This document shows, piece after piece, positions 18,423 through 26,277 of a DNA stretch of 64,000 bases (within the stretch, counting starts at the first letter, position 1; every line of letters starts with the position of its first letter). The stretch is taken from assembly GCA_029263855.1 (NCBI GenBank), contig JAJUFC010000004.1, forward strand, positions 124,001 through 188,000, in the 5' to 3' direction. Made by a program: the position numbers and the translations under genes. The DNA is from Candidatus Thermochlorobacteriaceae bacterium (GTDB lineage Bacteria; Bacteroidota; Chlorobiia; Chlorobiales; Thermochlorobacteraceae). The notes below the pieces were generated by a model, which did no database searches, was not told the origin of the DNA, and saw nothing but the letters and a program-made list of their open reading frames with translations.

Positions 18423-19223
18423 TTACTTGGTTGCGGTTCGAATTTCGTAAATCATCAGGAGCGGGCGGGATTCTACTTTTGAAAATCCTGCCTCACGCAT
18501 TAAATCCAAGATGTTGCTCGATAGAAATTGGTCGGCGTAAGGTTCAAGGAAGAGCGAGGAGCTGATGTTACCACCAAGTTTGGCAAGCGCATCGCCTTGT
18601 GCGCCGTCAAAGACGACGAATTTTCCGTTTGGCTTCAAGACACGACGCGCTTCTTTGATGATGTTCAACGCGGCGTGAAGCGGTGTTTCGTGAAAGAGTA
18701 GTGAAGCAGTTATGGCGTCAAACGAATTATCGTCAAAAGGCAAGATTTCGGCGTTCGCGTGAATGAAGGAGATGTTTGACAGCGATTTGGCTTTGAGTTG
18801 CGCGGCGAAAACCATATACGGCGACAGGTCAACGCCCGTTACTTGCGCTGATGTCAATCGCGACGCAATCGCACGTGTAGCCGTGCCTGTGCCGCACCCC
18901 AAATCGAGCACAGTTTTTGCGTCGGCGGGAATGGCGGCGGCTGTTTCGTCGCGCAAGAAGGTTTCGTTCGGGACGAGAATTTGCTTGGTAATCGGGTCGT
19001 AAGTGATGGCGGCATCTTTGTTGAGGTATCCGCCGTCGACGCTGTGAAAATCTTGTTTGTAGTAATCGGGATAAGTAACGGCGGGATTGGCGAGTTTATC
19101 CCCTTCGGCTTGAACATCAACACCGTCGAAGATGCGTTCGGTGAGAAGTGGACGAAGCCAAGTTTCATTGGATTGCAAGAAATTAACAATCCCTTGTTGC
19201 AACGGCGAGAGTGCAAGTTTCAT
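18423..19223 (-). CDS. Class I SAM-dependent methyltransferase
   Basis: The 266 residues have a Rossmann methyltransferase core: motif I VLDLGCGTGTATRA near 104-117, acidic motif II VTGVDLSP near 128, and FIHANAEILPFDDNSFDAI near 150-168. An N-terminal stretch of about 90 residues includes PDYYKQDFHSVDGGYLNKDA, which resembles methyltransferases common in cyanobacteria and plastids. The substrate is unknown. It lies 73 bases downstream of the ArsA-like gene at 19297, in the same direction, and may be the last gene of the chlorosome cluster. It is shorter than BchU and lacks its features, so I do not call it a bacteriochlorophyll methyltransferase. Confidence 0.82.
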   Translation of the reverse strand: MKLALSPLQQGIVNFLQSNETWLRPLLTERIFDGVDVQAEGDKLANPAVTYPDYYKQDFHSVDGGYLNKDAAITYDPITKQILVPNETFLRDETAAAIPADAKTVLDLGCGTGTATRAIASRLTSAQVTGVDLSPYMVFAAQLKAKSLSNISFIHANAEILPFDDNSFDAITASLLFHETPLHAALNIIKEARRVLKPNGKFVVFDGAQGDALAKLGGNISSSLFLEPYADQFLSSNILDLMREAGFSKVESRPLLMIYEIRTATK

Positions 19224-19296
19224 ACTTCTAAAAGTTTAGGTTGAATGTGCATCATAACCCCTAAACCTTGTTGAGCGTTCAACCTTGCACGGTCGA

Positions 19297-20448
19297 TTAC
19301 GAGAAAAACACGTTCAGCGAGCCGTTTTCGTATTTGGCATATTCGGTTTTCTTACCCACGAGCACATTCGGCAAGACGATGTTTTTGCGGAAGTTATTGA
19401 CTTCAATCAAAAGTTCATCGCCTTTGACGTTCATTTGAAGTCGGTCAATTTCCACGTTCGGCAAGTAAAGTTTCATCAAATACTTGCCGTTTTCTTTTTG
19501 GACTTCTTGGGTGCGCTGTGCGGTGTAAAAAACTTTGGTCGGGCTTGACGTTTTGAAAATTTCGTTTGCCAATTCAGAAAGTGCATCTGTTCCGATGACC
19601 TCCGCTTCGCGGTGCATCGCCGTAAAGACGGGTGTCGGATAGAAGCAAGAGAGAATCATCTCGCGGTATTTCTTTTGTTGTGAAACGAGTGCTTTCAGGT
19701 AAGGATCGCTTGTGTCTTCAGGAAAGACTTTATTGACGATAGCGGCATCGAGCGTATAGCCAAAGAGATTGAGATAAGTTTGCGCACGCAGGGCTTCTTT
19801 AATGACCATTTGTTCGGGATTGAGCACAATGCGAAACGAGGTAATGTTGGGGTCTTGCAAAATGGCATGGAGTTCGCGCATGTGCTCGCTGATTTCGGGC
19901 ATCAAGCGAAAGATATTTTTCTTCGGCATCAATTTTTGAATGAGCGGATAGGCGAAACTGATGGTTTTCATGTGCCAAGTGGCAATTTTGCCTGTGTACC
20001 ATTGGTAGGATTCAGGTAGCGCGAGCAAGCGCATTGTTTCGCCCGTCGGAGCGGCATCGACGACAATGACATCATATTTGCCAGATTTTTTCGCAAGCCA
20101 GATGTGGCGCAGGCTAATCATTTCTTCCATGCCAGGCATGATAGCAAGTTCATCGGCGACGATTTCCGACGCACCACCTTGTGCTAATATGGTTGAAAAA
20201 TAGTCGTGAAATTCTGACCAGTTTTTTCGGATTTCAGCTAAGATGTTGATTTCCGCCGCAAAGAGATTTTTCTCGATTTCAATCGGCGTATCGCTGAGTT
20301 CTCTGCCGAGTGCATCGGCGAGGCTGTGAGCGATGTCGGTGCTTAATATCAAAACGCGCTTGCCTTCGCGAGCGGCTCTTACAGCGGTAGCAGAGGAAAT
20401 GGTTGTTTTACCTACGCCGCCTTTGCCGAGATAAAGAATAATACGCAT
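19297..20448 (-). CDS. ArsA/Get3-like ATPase with C-terminal Hsp20-like domain (copy 1)
   Basis: This single-repeat ATPase of 383 residues has the deviant Walker [10 protein letters not shown] at 8-16 (signature lysine Lys9), switch [13 protein letters not shown] near 37-48 (Pro of the usual DPAHS is Ile), and [17 protein letters not shown] as switch II and A-loop near 130-150. A compact beta-rich domain of about 75 residues at the end ([36 protein letters not shown]) looks like the alpha-crystallin/Hsp20-type domain found in ArsA homologues and Get3d. It has a single cysteine, no CxxC zinc motif and none of the three arsenite-binding cysteines of the plasmid ArsA, so it is not expected to pump arsenite. 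The ATG at 20448 has an AAAGG ribosome site. It is 76 bases downstream of the unknown gene at 20525. Confidence 0.88.
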   Translation of the reverse strand: MRIILYLGKGGVGKTTISSATAVRAAREGKRVLILSTDIAHSLADALGRELSDTPIEIEKNLFAAEINILAEIRKNWSEFHDYFSTILAQGGASEIVADELAIMPGMEEMISLRHIWLAKKSGKYDVIVVDAAPTGETMRLLALPESYQWYTGKIATWHMKTISFAYPLIQKLMPKKNIFRLMPEISEHMRELHAILQDPNITSFRIVLNPEQMVIKEALRAQTYLNLFGYTLDAAIVNKVFPEDTSDPYLKALVSQQKKYREMILSCFYPTPVFTAMHREAEVIGTDALSELANEIFKTSSPTKVFYTAQRTQEVQKENGKYLMKLYLPNVEIDRLQMNVKGDELLIEVNNFRKNIVLPNVLVGKKTEYAKYENGSLNVFFS

Positions 20449-20524
20449 ATCATTTTGCCTTTCGTTCGTTCGCCGTTTCTCAACGGTCAATGATTCGTTG
20501 CTTGAAAGTAAGTTGCTTTAAGAT

Positions 20525-21691
20525 TCACTCTACTCGAATTTTTATTTTCTTCTTGCGCTCCGTCGGTTGCGTGTCGGTTTGGGGCGCATCTTCGCCGCCT
20601 TCGCTTTGCGGCGTGTTTGTTGAAAATCCTTCGGGCGATGTTGCGCGGGTTGCAGCTTGTTGCACCAAACTTGCGGCTTTGAGCATCGCGCCTAAAAGTC
20701 CGTCGTTCTTGACTGCCGTTGCAATCGTTTGAATGACGACCTTTTGCGCTTGTGGATTTTCAGCAAGGTTAGTGAGCAGTTCGTTGAACGCATTGAACGA
20801 TTCCTTCATGCGTTCGGGCATTTGTGCCAAATCTTTTTTGGCTTGCTCACGATATTGTTCGGGAATGTTGCTCAGAAGGTCTTTGGTAATGGCTTCGGCG
20901 CGTTTGAGCGAAATCATATCGAGTTTGGAGAACATGCCTTCAAAATCAGGTGTCGGCGGACCGAATCGCCCACGCGGTTCATTTCGTAGGAACTCTGCCG
21001 AGTAGCCATACGGTCCGCTTTTATGCCCGTAGGCTTGTTGAAATTCTTTGTCGTTACCTTCGCGATAGCGTTTGATGCGCGAGAGCATGTCGTCGCCGTA
21101 GAACATGGTGTTGTTGTAAAACTCAACATGGGGCTGGTGCTCTTTTTCGGCTGATGTTGGCGGCACTGTTCTATCAGCAACGACGATGGTTTTCAGGGGA
21201 AGATTTTTATGGGCAATCTCGACGAGTTTTTCGGCAACTTCTTTGGGCAAATCCTGCTCAAATTTTTTGCCGACAGACGTTTCAATTTCAGAGGCGATGG
21301 CAAAGTGAAGCGCGACAATTTTTTCGGCTTCGTCGGTTGGCACAAGGTCAAAAATCAAGCAGAGCGGCTCTTGTTCCTTTTGAGAGATGGTCAAGTTGAT
21401 GGCGGCAAAGCCTTCGTCGGTGTGCTTTGCAGATGCGCCGACAGCGGCAAGCGGAAATCGGTCTAAATAATCTTTGTGAATGCCGCGTGCCCAAAGGTAG
21501 ATGGATTGGTCTGAAAAGATAAGGTAGTCGTGAAATGCCAAGCCACCAACGCGCTCATTTTTAGCGGCATAGAAAATGCCGTCGAAGAACGCGATGGGTG
21601 TTTCGTTTTCCCGAAGTAAATTTTTCTCAAAAAATTCACGAATGTGGGCGAGGTCGGTGTGCACCGCCGCGTAGAGTTTTACTTCGCTCAT
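20525..21691 (-). CDS. Protein of unknown function between csmA and the ArsA-like gene
   Basis: I do not recognise this 388-residue protein. It has no signal peptide and no transmembrane helix. Residues about 1-145 alternate strands and end in a helix, with LAFHDYLIFSDQSIYLWARG near 50-69 resembling the strands of bacterial pleckstrin-like domains (weak evidence). Residues 190-265 are rich in Tyr, Gly, Arg and Pro (GHKSGPYGYSAEFLR, GRFGPPTPDFEGMF). Residues 265-350 are helical, and the tail is acidic then basic (ERKKKIKIRVE). A strong ribosome site AAGGAG precedes the ATG. Location downstream of csmA and upstream of an ArsA-like ATPase suggests a chlorosome-related factor. Confidence 0.75.
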   Translation of the reverse strand: MSEVKLYAAVHTDLAHIREFFEKNLLRENETPIAFFDGIFYAAKNERVGGLAFHDYLIFSDQSIYLWARGIHKDYLDRFPLAAVGASAKHTDEGFAAINLTISQKEQEPLCLIFDLVPTDEAEKIVALHFAIASEIETSVGKKFEQDLPKEVAEKLVEIAHKNLPLKTIVVADRTVPPTSAEKEHQPHVEFYNNTMFYGDDMLSRIKRYREGNDKEFQQAYGHKSGPYGYSAEFLRNEPRGRFGPPTPDFEGMFSKLDMISLKRAEAITKDLLSNIPEQYREQAKKDLAQMPERMKESFNAFNELLTNLAENPQAQKVVIQTIATAVKNDGLLGAMLKAASLVQQAATRATSPEGFSTNTPQSEGGEDAPQTDTQPTERKKKIKIRVE

Positions 21692-21730
21692 GGTTACTCC
21701 TTAAAAATTTACTTCACGGAATTGATGCAC

Positions 21731-21771
21731 TTGAAAGCAACGCCCAACATTGAGCGTTGAGCGTTGCCTTT
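21731..21771 (-). terminator. Strong stem-loop after csmA
   Basis: On the minus strand GCAACGCTCAAC, the loop GCTCAAT and GTTGGGCGTTGC form a 12-bp stem (one G-T pair), flanked by AAAAG and TTTC. The T-run is short, so it is probably a partial terminator or an RNA-stabilising structure that leaves abundant csmA transcript and less of the downstream ATPase message. A separate small csmA transcript is known in Chlorobaculum tepidum. Confidence 0.7.
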
Positions 21772-21793
21772 TAGTGCGAGTTAAGACAAATAG

Positions 21794-21823
21794 CAAGCGA
21801 CTACTTGCCAAGCGACTACTTGC
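21794..21823. repeat. Tandem 15-bp repeat spanning the csmA stop codon
   Basis: CAAGCGACTACTTGC occurs twice with no gap (21794-21808 and 21809-21823). Each unit is itself a short inverted repeat, CAAG and CTTG. The copy on the right contains the last csmA sense codons and the TAG stop. It may have arisen by slippage. Confidence 0.9.
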
Positions 21824-22076
21824 TGAAACGCGCTTCGATTTCCTTGTCGCGTGCCGCCGTAGAGCTGCTTTGTCCTGTTGCAAATGGGCTCGAGCCACGC
21901 ATTGCGCCGCCGCCCGTCAAGCCGCCGTAAAGGTTTTGGTTCAGGCGTAGTGTGCCTTTTGCAAGCGCGTCAAAAATTTGACCGCCTGTGTACCAGTGTC
22001 CTTCAAACATATATTCCGAAATTCGACCGATGCTGATAAGCACATCGGTGATTACTCCTCCGCCACCTGCTGGCAT
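21816..22076 (-). CDS. csmA: Chlorosome baseplate protein CsmA (bacteriochlorophyll a-binding)
   Basis: CsmA forms the paracrystalline baseplate that carries bacteriochlorophyll a and passes excitation from the chlorosome to FMO. The 86 residues match the family: MPAGGGGVITDVLISIGRIS forms the amphipathic helix, FEGHWYTGG holds the conserved chlorophyll-ligand histidine (His27), then FDALAKGTLRLNQNLYGGL. The tail after AMRGSSP is the region removed in other Chlorobiota to give a mature protein of about 59 residues. The ATG at 22076 is fixed by a GGAGG ribosome site 9 bases upstream. The N-terminus has four glycines where C. tepidum has three. It is 62 bases downstream of a CsmC/D-like gene. 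Confidence 0.96.
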   Translation of the reverse strand: MPAGGGGVITDVLISIGRISEYMFEGHWYTGGQIFDALAKGTLRLNQNLYGGLTGGGAMRGSSPFATGQSSSTAARDKEIEARFSK

Positions 22077-22138
22077 AGTTAGATCCTCCAACGATTTAGG
22101 TTAATGAAAAACAATTAGTTGAACTACGACAAAAACAC

Positions 22139-22480
22139 TTACGCGCCGCCGTTTGCGCCGTCTTCTTTTTTCTTAATTGGAATTGCTTTTGACGGTGCTG
22201 GCTTTACAGGAATCGCTTCCGATTCGGGTTTGGCTTCGGGTCGTTTGACCTTATCGGTTTTGACTTCAAAGCCCAAGATGGCTTCCAAAGAACGTGCTCC
22301 TAATTTTTCGCTCGCGCCCGGTCGGGTGAAGTCAGCAAACGAGTTTGAAGTATCCGCAATCGCTTGAAACGTGTTCGTGAGCGTATTGAAGACGGTATCG
22401 ATTGCACCCAAGACGAAGAACGTGGCTTGTTCGGGCAAGTCCATTTTCTTGAAATCTTGTTGCCAATTTGGATTCGGCAT
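22139..22480 (-). CDS. CsmC/CsmD-like chlorosome envelope protein, short form
   Basis: This 113-residue protein begins with the pattern NWQQDFKKMDLPEQATFFVL, which it shares with the next upstream gene (DFKAMPLPER), so the two are paralogues. Residues 16-45 form a hydrophobic helix (ATFFVLGAIDTVFNTLTNTF). The tail is rich in Pro, Lys and Glu. CsmC and CsmD of Chlorobaculum have this kind of N-terminal signature, size and charged tail, and csmC precedes csmA in one operon there; the assignment rests on memory of that family and on position. The ribosome site GAAAGGA is present. Confidence 0.72.
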   Translation of the reverse strand: MPNPNWQQDFKKMDLPEQATFFVLGAIDTVFNTLTNTFQAIADTSNSFADFTRPGASEKLGARSLEAILGFEVKTDKVKRPEAKPESEAIPVKPAPSKAIPIKKKEDGANGGA

Positions 22481-22524
22481 AATCAGTCGTCCTTTCGTTT
22501 AGATTGTGTTTGATACGACGGGCA

Positions 22525-23019
22525 TTACGCCTTTTTCGGTTCTTCTTTTTTCGGGTCTTCTTTTTTGACTTCAACAGGTGTAACGGTTTCCGTTTTTGCG
22601 CCGCCTTTGGCGATGTCGGAGACGGTTTTTGAAACGGTGCTTGCCGCTTCTGCCGCCATTTTGGTTGCGCTTGCCGCCGCTTCGCCCGCAGTTTTCACGA
22701 TGCCTTCGGTGGCAGTGTCGACGCTCTTTGCCACGTCTTTCACGACTGCGCCCGCCGCCTTGCCCGCATCTTTGACGGTGATGACCACACGATTGACCGT
22801 TTGCGCCGCTGTATTGGCACTTTCGCCTGTTATGCCCAGATTTTTGCTTACATTTTCAACCGTTGAGGTTGCACCTTCGACGACATCGCCAATGAGATTG
22901 AGCGTTCCGACAATCGCCGATTGTCCAGTTAGGACTGCCGCTTCGGCAAGGAAGCCCAGCCGTTCAGGCAACGGCATCGCTTTGAAGTCCTCGCGAAGTT
23001 TTTGATAGGTCTCTGTCAT
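22525..23019 (-). CDS. CsmC/CsmD-like chlorosome envelope protein, long form
   Basis: This 164-residue protein shares the N-terminal signature DFKAMPLPERLGFLAEAAVL with its neighbour at 22139. After a hydrophobic segment (about 17-50) it continues as a long Ala/Thr/Val/Lys amphipathic helix of the LEA type (KAAGAVVKDVAKSVDTATEG and similar heptad-like units to about 145). It ends in a Lys/Glu/Pro tail. Such proteins would sit on the single-leaflet lipid envelope of the chlorosome. It starts 57 bases after the upstream ArsA-like gene in the same direction. Which of the two is the functional CsmC cannot be decided by eye. Confidence 0.68.
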   Translation of the reverse strand: MTETYQKLREDFKAMPLPERLGFLAEAAVLTGQSAIVGTLNLIGDVVEGATSTVENVSKNLGITGESANTAAQTVNRVVITVKDAGKAAGAVVKDVAKSVDTATEGIVKTAGEAAASATKMAAEAASTVSKTVSDIAKGGAKTETVTPVEVKKEDPKKEEPKKA

Positions 23020-23076
23020 TGCAGTAAAGAGTTTGATTAAGCGTTAAAGTTTGATACAGCCGATTCTAATGTCAAC

Positions 23077-24273
23077 TTACACCGCTCTTGCCATTGTGCC
23101 TTGAAGTGAAAAGTGCATCGAGAGCCATTGCCCTTTGAACTTTGCATCATCAGGCTCAATGCCGGCAAGCGTTACAGGCAAGGTGATGATTTTACGTTGA
23201 TTGCCGATTTGAATAAAAAGCTCGTCGCCCGATACCCAGCTGTCGATTTCATCAGGATTGGCGAAGGGCAGTTTGAGCAAGAGTTCGCAAGAGTCGTCGT
23301 GGCGAACAAACTGCATCGGCGTTTCGTCATACATCATCGCCGCCGGGTTTTCGTCGCCATAAACATCGCCCGCCAAGCGTTCTAATGCTTTCAGCCCAAC
23401 GACTTCGTCGTCATACATCTTCACTTTTTTAATTGGAAGCGGCGTAAAGGCTTCTTCAATTTCACCGAGATAGCGACGCTGAACTTTCTTCCATTTTTCT
23501 AAATAGCCGCTGTCTTCATCTTCGGCGAGCAGCTTGTTGACCGTTACCATATCGACCTTGAAGCCATAAAGGTTCAGATAGGTTAATGCTCGCATGGTTT
23601 CTTTTATGACCATTTTTTCAGGATTCATCACAAGGCGCACCGAAGCAGATTGTGCATCGGTCAAGATTTCCTTTACGCCGTCCAACTCCTCAAAGAGCGT
23701 ATCGATAGACTGCATGACTTCTTCGGACGGGACAACATGCGCGAACTTATCCGACATTCTCGAGAGCGGACGCGCCACAGGTTTCAAAACAAATTTTTCG
23801 ACGGTTCGCGCCAACTTCACGCCCCAATTCATCGCTTCGGGAAGCGAGAGCAGACGAAGCGTTTCGCCCGTCGGCGCGGTGTCTAAAATCAGCGCGTCGT
23901 ATTTGCCGCTCTCTTTGTAGCGCTTGACGCGCATCAGCGAAAAGAGTTCTTCCATTCCTGGAAGCACCGTCATTTCATCAGCCATAATCGGCGGAATGCC
24001 TTGAACGGTCAAGAGCCGCGAGTAGTAGCCTTGAACCGCGTGCCAATTCTTTTTCAAATCTTCGTAGGCGTTGACTTCAATCGCCCATAAATTTTGCTTG
24101 ATGAAAGACGGCTCGGAGTTGAGCTTTTGTTCGAATGAATCCGAAAGGCTATGCGCTGGGTCGGTCGACATAATCAGCGTTTTCAATCCCATATCCGACA
24201 GACGCGCCGCCGTTGCGGCGGAAATGCTCGTTTTCCCTACGCCGCCTTTGCCCGTGAAAGTAATTACTCGCAT
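23077..24273 (-). CDS. ArsA/Get3-like ATPase with C-terminal Hsp20-like domain (copy 2)
   Basis: This is the first gene of the chlorosome cluster. The 398 residues resemble copy 1 throughout: GKGGVGKTS at 8-16, switch I STDPAHSLSDSF near 37-48, LDTAPTGETLRLLSLPE near 130-147, and VMNPEKMVIKETMRALTYLN near 218-237. The C-terminal domain at about 315-398 (ELLLKLPFANPDEIDSWVSG, DELFIQIGNQRKIITLPVTL) is the Hsp20/alpha-crystallin-like module. Only one cysteine is present and there is no CxxC. Family knowledge: such proteins are dimeric ATPases that shield hydrophobic client segments. The ATG at 24273 is chosen over a TTG three codons earlier. A 244-base gap upstream probably contains the cluster promoter. 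Confidence 0.88.
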   Translation of the reverse strand: MRVITFTGKGGVGKTSISAATAARLSDMGLKTLIMSTDPAHSLSDSFEQKLNSEPSFIKQNLWAIEVNAYEDLKKNWHAVQGYYSRLLTVQGIPPIMADEMTVLPGMEELFSLMRVKRYKESGKYDALILDTAPTGETLRLLSLPEAMNWGVKLARTVEKFVLKPVARPLSRMSDKFAHVVPSEEVMQSIDTLFEELDGVKEILTDAQSASVRLVMNPEKMVIKETMRALTYLNLYGFKVDMVTVNKLLAEDEDSGYLEKWKKVQRRYLGEIEEAFTPLPIKKVKMYDDEVVGLKALERLAGDVYGDENPAAMMYDETPMQFVRHDDSCELLLKLPFANPDEIDSWVSGDELFIQIGNQRKIITLPVTLAGIEPDDAKFKGQWLSMHFSLQGTMARAV

Positions 24274-24517
24274 AACTTTCAATGATAATGTTGAACAGCT
24301 CCCCTCACTTTTTTGTCGGCAAAGGGCATGGTTTGCGGGAATAAATTACGTCTAAACCGGGAGTGAACGCAACGTAAAAATTGACTTTGGAAAGATTTTT
24401 GACAAAAGAGCGACGGCTGTAAACGCTTGTGGGATAAGGGGTTTCAGGTGTATGATTCAAAAATCGGCTAAATCGTCTGTTTCAAGTCTTTTCAATCTGA
24501 CACGAAACCGCATGCGG

Positions 24518-26215
24518 CTACCTTCCAGCTTCAATAAGTTCAGCGGCGGATTGCAAAGCCGCTTCGGTAATGTCCGTTCCCGATAAGAGCCGTGCGACTT
24601 CTTTTCTATGCTCCAATTCAGAAAGCACTTCAACGCTCGAGACGGTGCGCTGTTTGATGGACTTCTTGCTGACGCGAAAATGCACATCTGCCATTGCGGC
24701 AATTTGCGGAAGGTGCGTAATGGCAATGATTTGATGATAGCGCGAAAGGTCTTTCATGCTGAAGCCCACGGCTTGCGCGATTTTTCCGCTCACGCCTGTG
24801 TCGATTTCATCGAAGACGAGAATCGGCAGTCGGTCGGATTTTGCGAGAATCGTTTTCAGGGCGAGCATCACGCGCGAAATTTCTCCGCCCGATGCCACCT
24901 TTGCAAGCGGCTTAACATCTTCGCCTAAGTTGGTTGAAATTAAAAACTCGACTTCGTCGTAGCCATTGGCGTTGGCAACATAGCGCACGCCGTTGATGAG
25001 CACGTCGCCGTCTTTATCGGGCGAGGCAGAAAAGCGCACCTCGAGCCGCCCTTCGGGAATGCCGAGTTTTTTGAGTTCCTCGACAATCGCGCGTGAGAGC
25101 CGATTAGCCGTGTCTTTGCGTTTTTGAGAAAGCCGCTCGGCAATGTCGGAAAGGCTATCTTGCTGCCCGCGAATGCGCTTTTCCCACTTCAAAATTTCTT
25201 CTTCAAAGTTCTCCGCGAGTTCAACCTCTTTGGCGATTTGTTCGCGATAGGCAAGCACATCGGCGATTGTGCCGCCATACTTTTTTTTGAGCACAGAGAG
25301 CGCGCTTAATCGCTCGCGCAGTTCTTCCAAACGTTCGGCGTTGAAGTCAATGCGCGCGTTGTAGCGTTGAACAAACTTTGTGATTTCATCGACGAGGGCT
25401 TGCGCGGTTTGCGCGTCGTTGGCAGAATCCGCAAAACTTTTGTCAATGCGGGCAAGGTCTTGCAAGATGTTTCGCGCTTCGACAAGGCGATTGTGGACGC
25501 TGTCGTCATTGGCGTAAAGAATTTCGTGCAGGGTATTGGTTGAGGAGAAAATTCGTTCAGCGTTTTCAAGAATTTTTTGTTCGGTTTGGAGTTCGTCCCA
25601 CTCGTCAGGTTCAGGGGCAACGCTATCGATTTCTTTGAGTTGAAACTCGTAGAAGGTTCGCTTTTCGCGCAAGTTTTTTTCTTTGTTGCGCAACTCCTCG
25701 AGTTGTGCTTTGGATTGTTTGAGCGTTACAAAGAGATTGCGGTATTCCTCGACCAAGCCGCCAAGTCCGCCTGCGTCGTCCAGCAAGCGAATATGCGATT
25801 CTACTTTCAGCAGTGATTGATGCTCATGCTGACCGTGCAAATCGATACACAGTTCGCTAACGCTGTGCAGAAGCGAGAGCGTAGCGGGCGTATCGTTGAT
25901 AAAACAGCGCGTGCCTCTTGCCGAAATTTCACGACGCAAAATCACTTCGTTGCTGACATCTATCTCATGCTCTTTTAGCAACGCCGAAACGCGCTTGTTA
26001 TTCGCAACGTCAATAACCGCTTCAATGATGGCTTTCTCTTCACCTTTGCGAATCACATCTGTATTGGCACGCTCCCCAAGCACCATGCCGAGCGCACCAA
26101 GCAGAATCGATTTCCCTGCGCCCGTTTCTCCTGTGATGATGTTCAAGCCGCTTCCAAACTCAATCGTGAGTTCATCAATCAGCGCGAAATTTTTGATATA
26201 CAGCGTTTTGAGCAT
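24518..26215 (-). CDS. recN: DNA repair protein RecN
   Basis: RecN is an SMC-like ATPase acting on double-strand breaks. The 565 residues have the N-terminal head with Walker A GETGAGKSILLGAL near 30-43, HGQHEHQSLL near 128, two coiled-coil arms at about 155-380, and the C-terminal head with signature VASGGEISRVMLALK near 440-454 and Walker B PILVFDEIDTGVSGK near 465-479. All elements are in the expected order and length. It faces the same way as the chlorosome cluster but is separated from it by 244 bases. No LexA box was identified. Confidence 0.96.
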   Translation of the reverse strand: MLKTLYIKNFALIDELTIEFGSGLNIITGETGAGKSILLGALGMVLGERANTDVIRKGEEKAIIEAVIDVANNKRVSALLKEHEIDVSNEVILRREISARGTRCFINDTPATLSLLHSVSELCIDLHGQHEHQSLLKVESHIRLLDDAGGLGGLVEEYRNLFVTLKQSKAQLEELRNKEKNLREKRTFYEFQLKEIDSVAPEPDEWDELQTEQKILENAERIFSSTNTLHEILYANDDSVHNRLVEARNILQDLARIDKSFADSANDAQTAQALVDEITKFVQRYNARIDFNAERLEELRERLSALSVLKKKYGGTIADVLAYREQIAKEVELAENFEEEILKWEKRIRGQQDSLSDIAERLSQKRKDTANRLSRAIVEELKKLGIPEGRLEVRFSASPDKDGDVLINGVRYVANANGYDEVEFLISTNLGEDVKPLAKVASGGEISRVMLALKTILAKSDRLPILVFDEIDTGVSGKIAQAVGFSMKDLSRYHQIIAITHLPQIAAMADVHFRVSKKSIKQRTVSSVEVLSELEHRKEVARLLSGTDITEAALQSAAELIEAGR

Positions 26216-26277
26216 TTACGGAAAGCAAAAATTGTGTGCCGAAAATAGACGTAGTTAGAGCACGTTTGCAAAACGCC

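Noticed and set aside
18423-19223. Methyltransferase as bacteriochlorophyll C-20 methyltransferase BchU
   Set aside because: It is shorter, has a UbiE-like core with a different N-terminus, and shows no BchU motifs. Only a general methyltransferase call is supported.
19297-24273. Arsenic resistance as the role of the two ArsA-like genes
   Set aside because: Both are single-repeat proteins without the arsenite-binding cysteines, there is no arsB, arsC, arsD or arsR nearby, and the context is chlorosomal.
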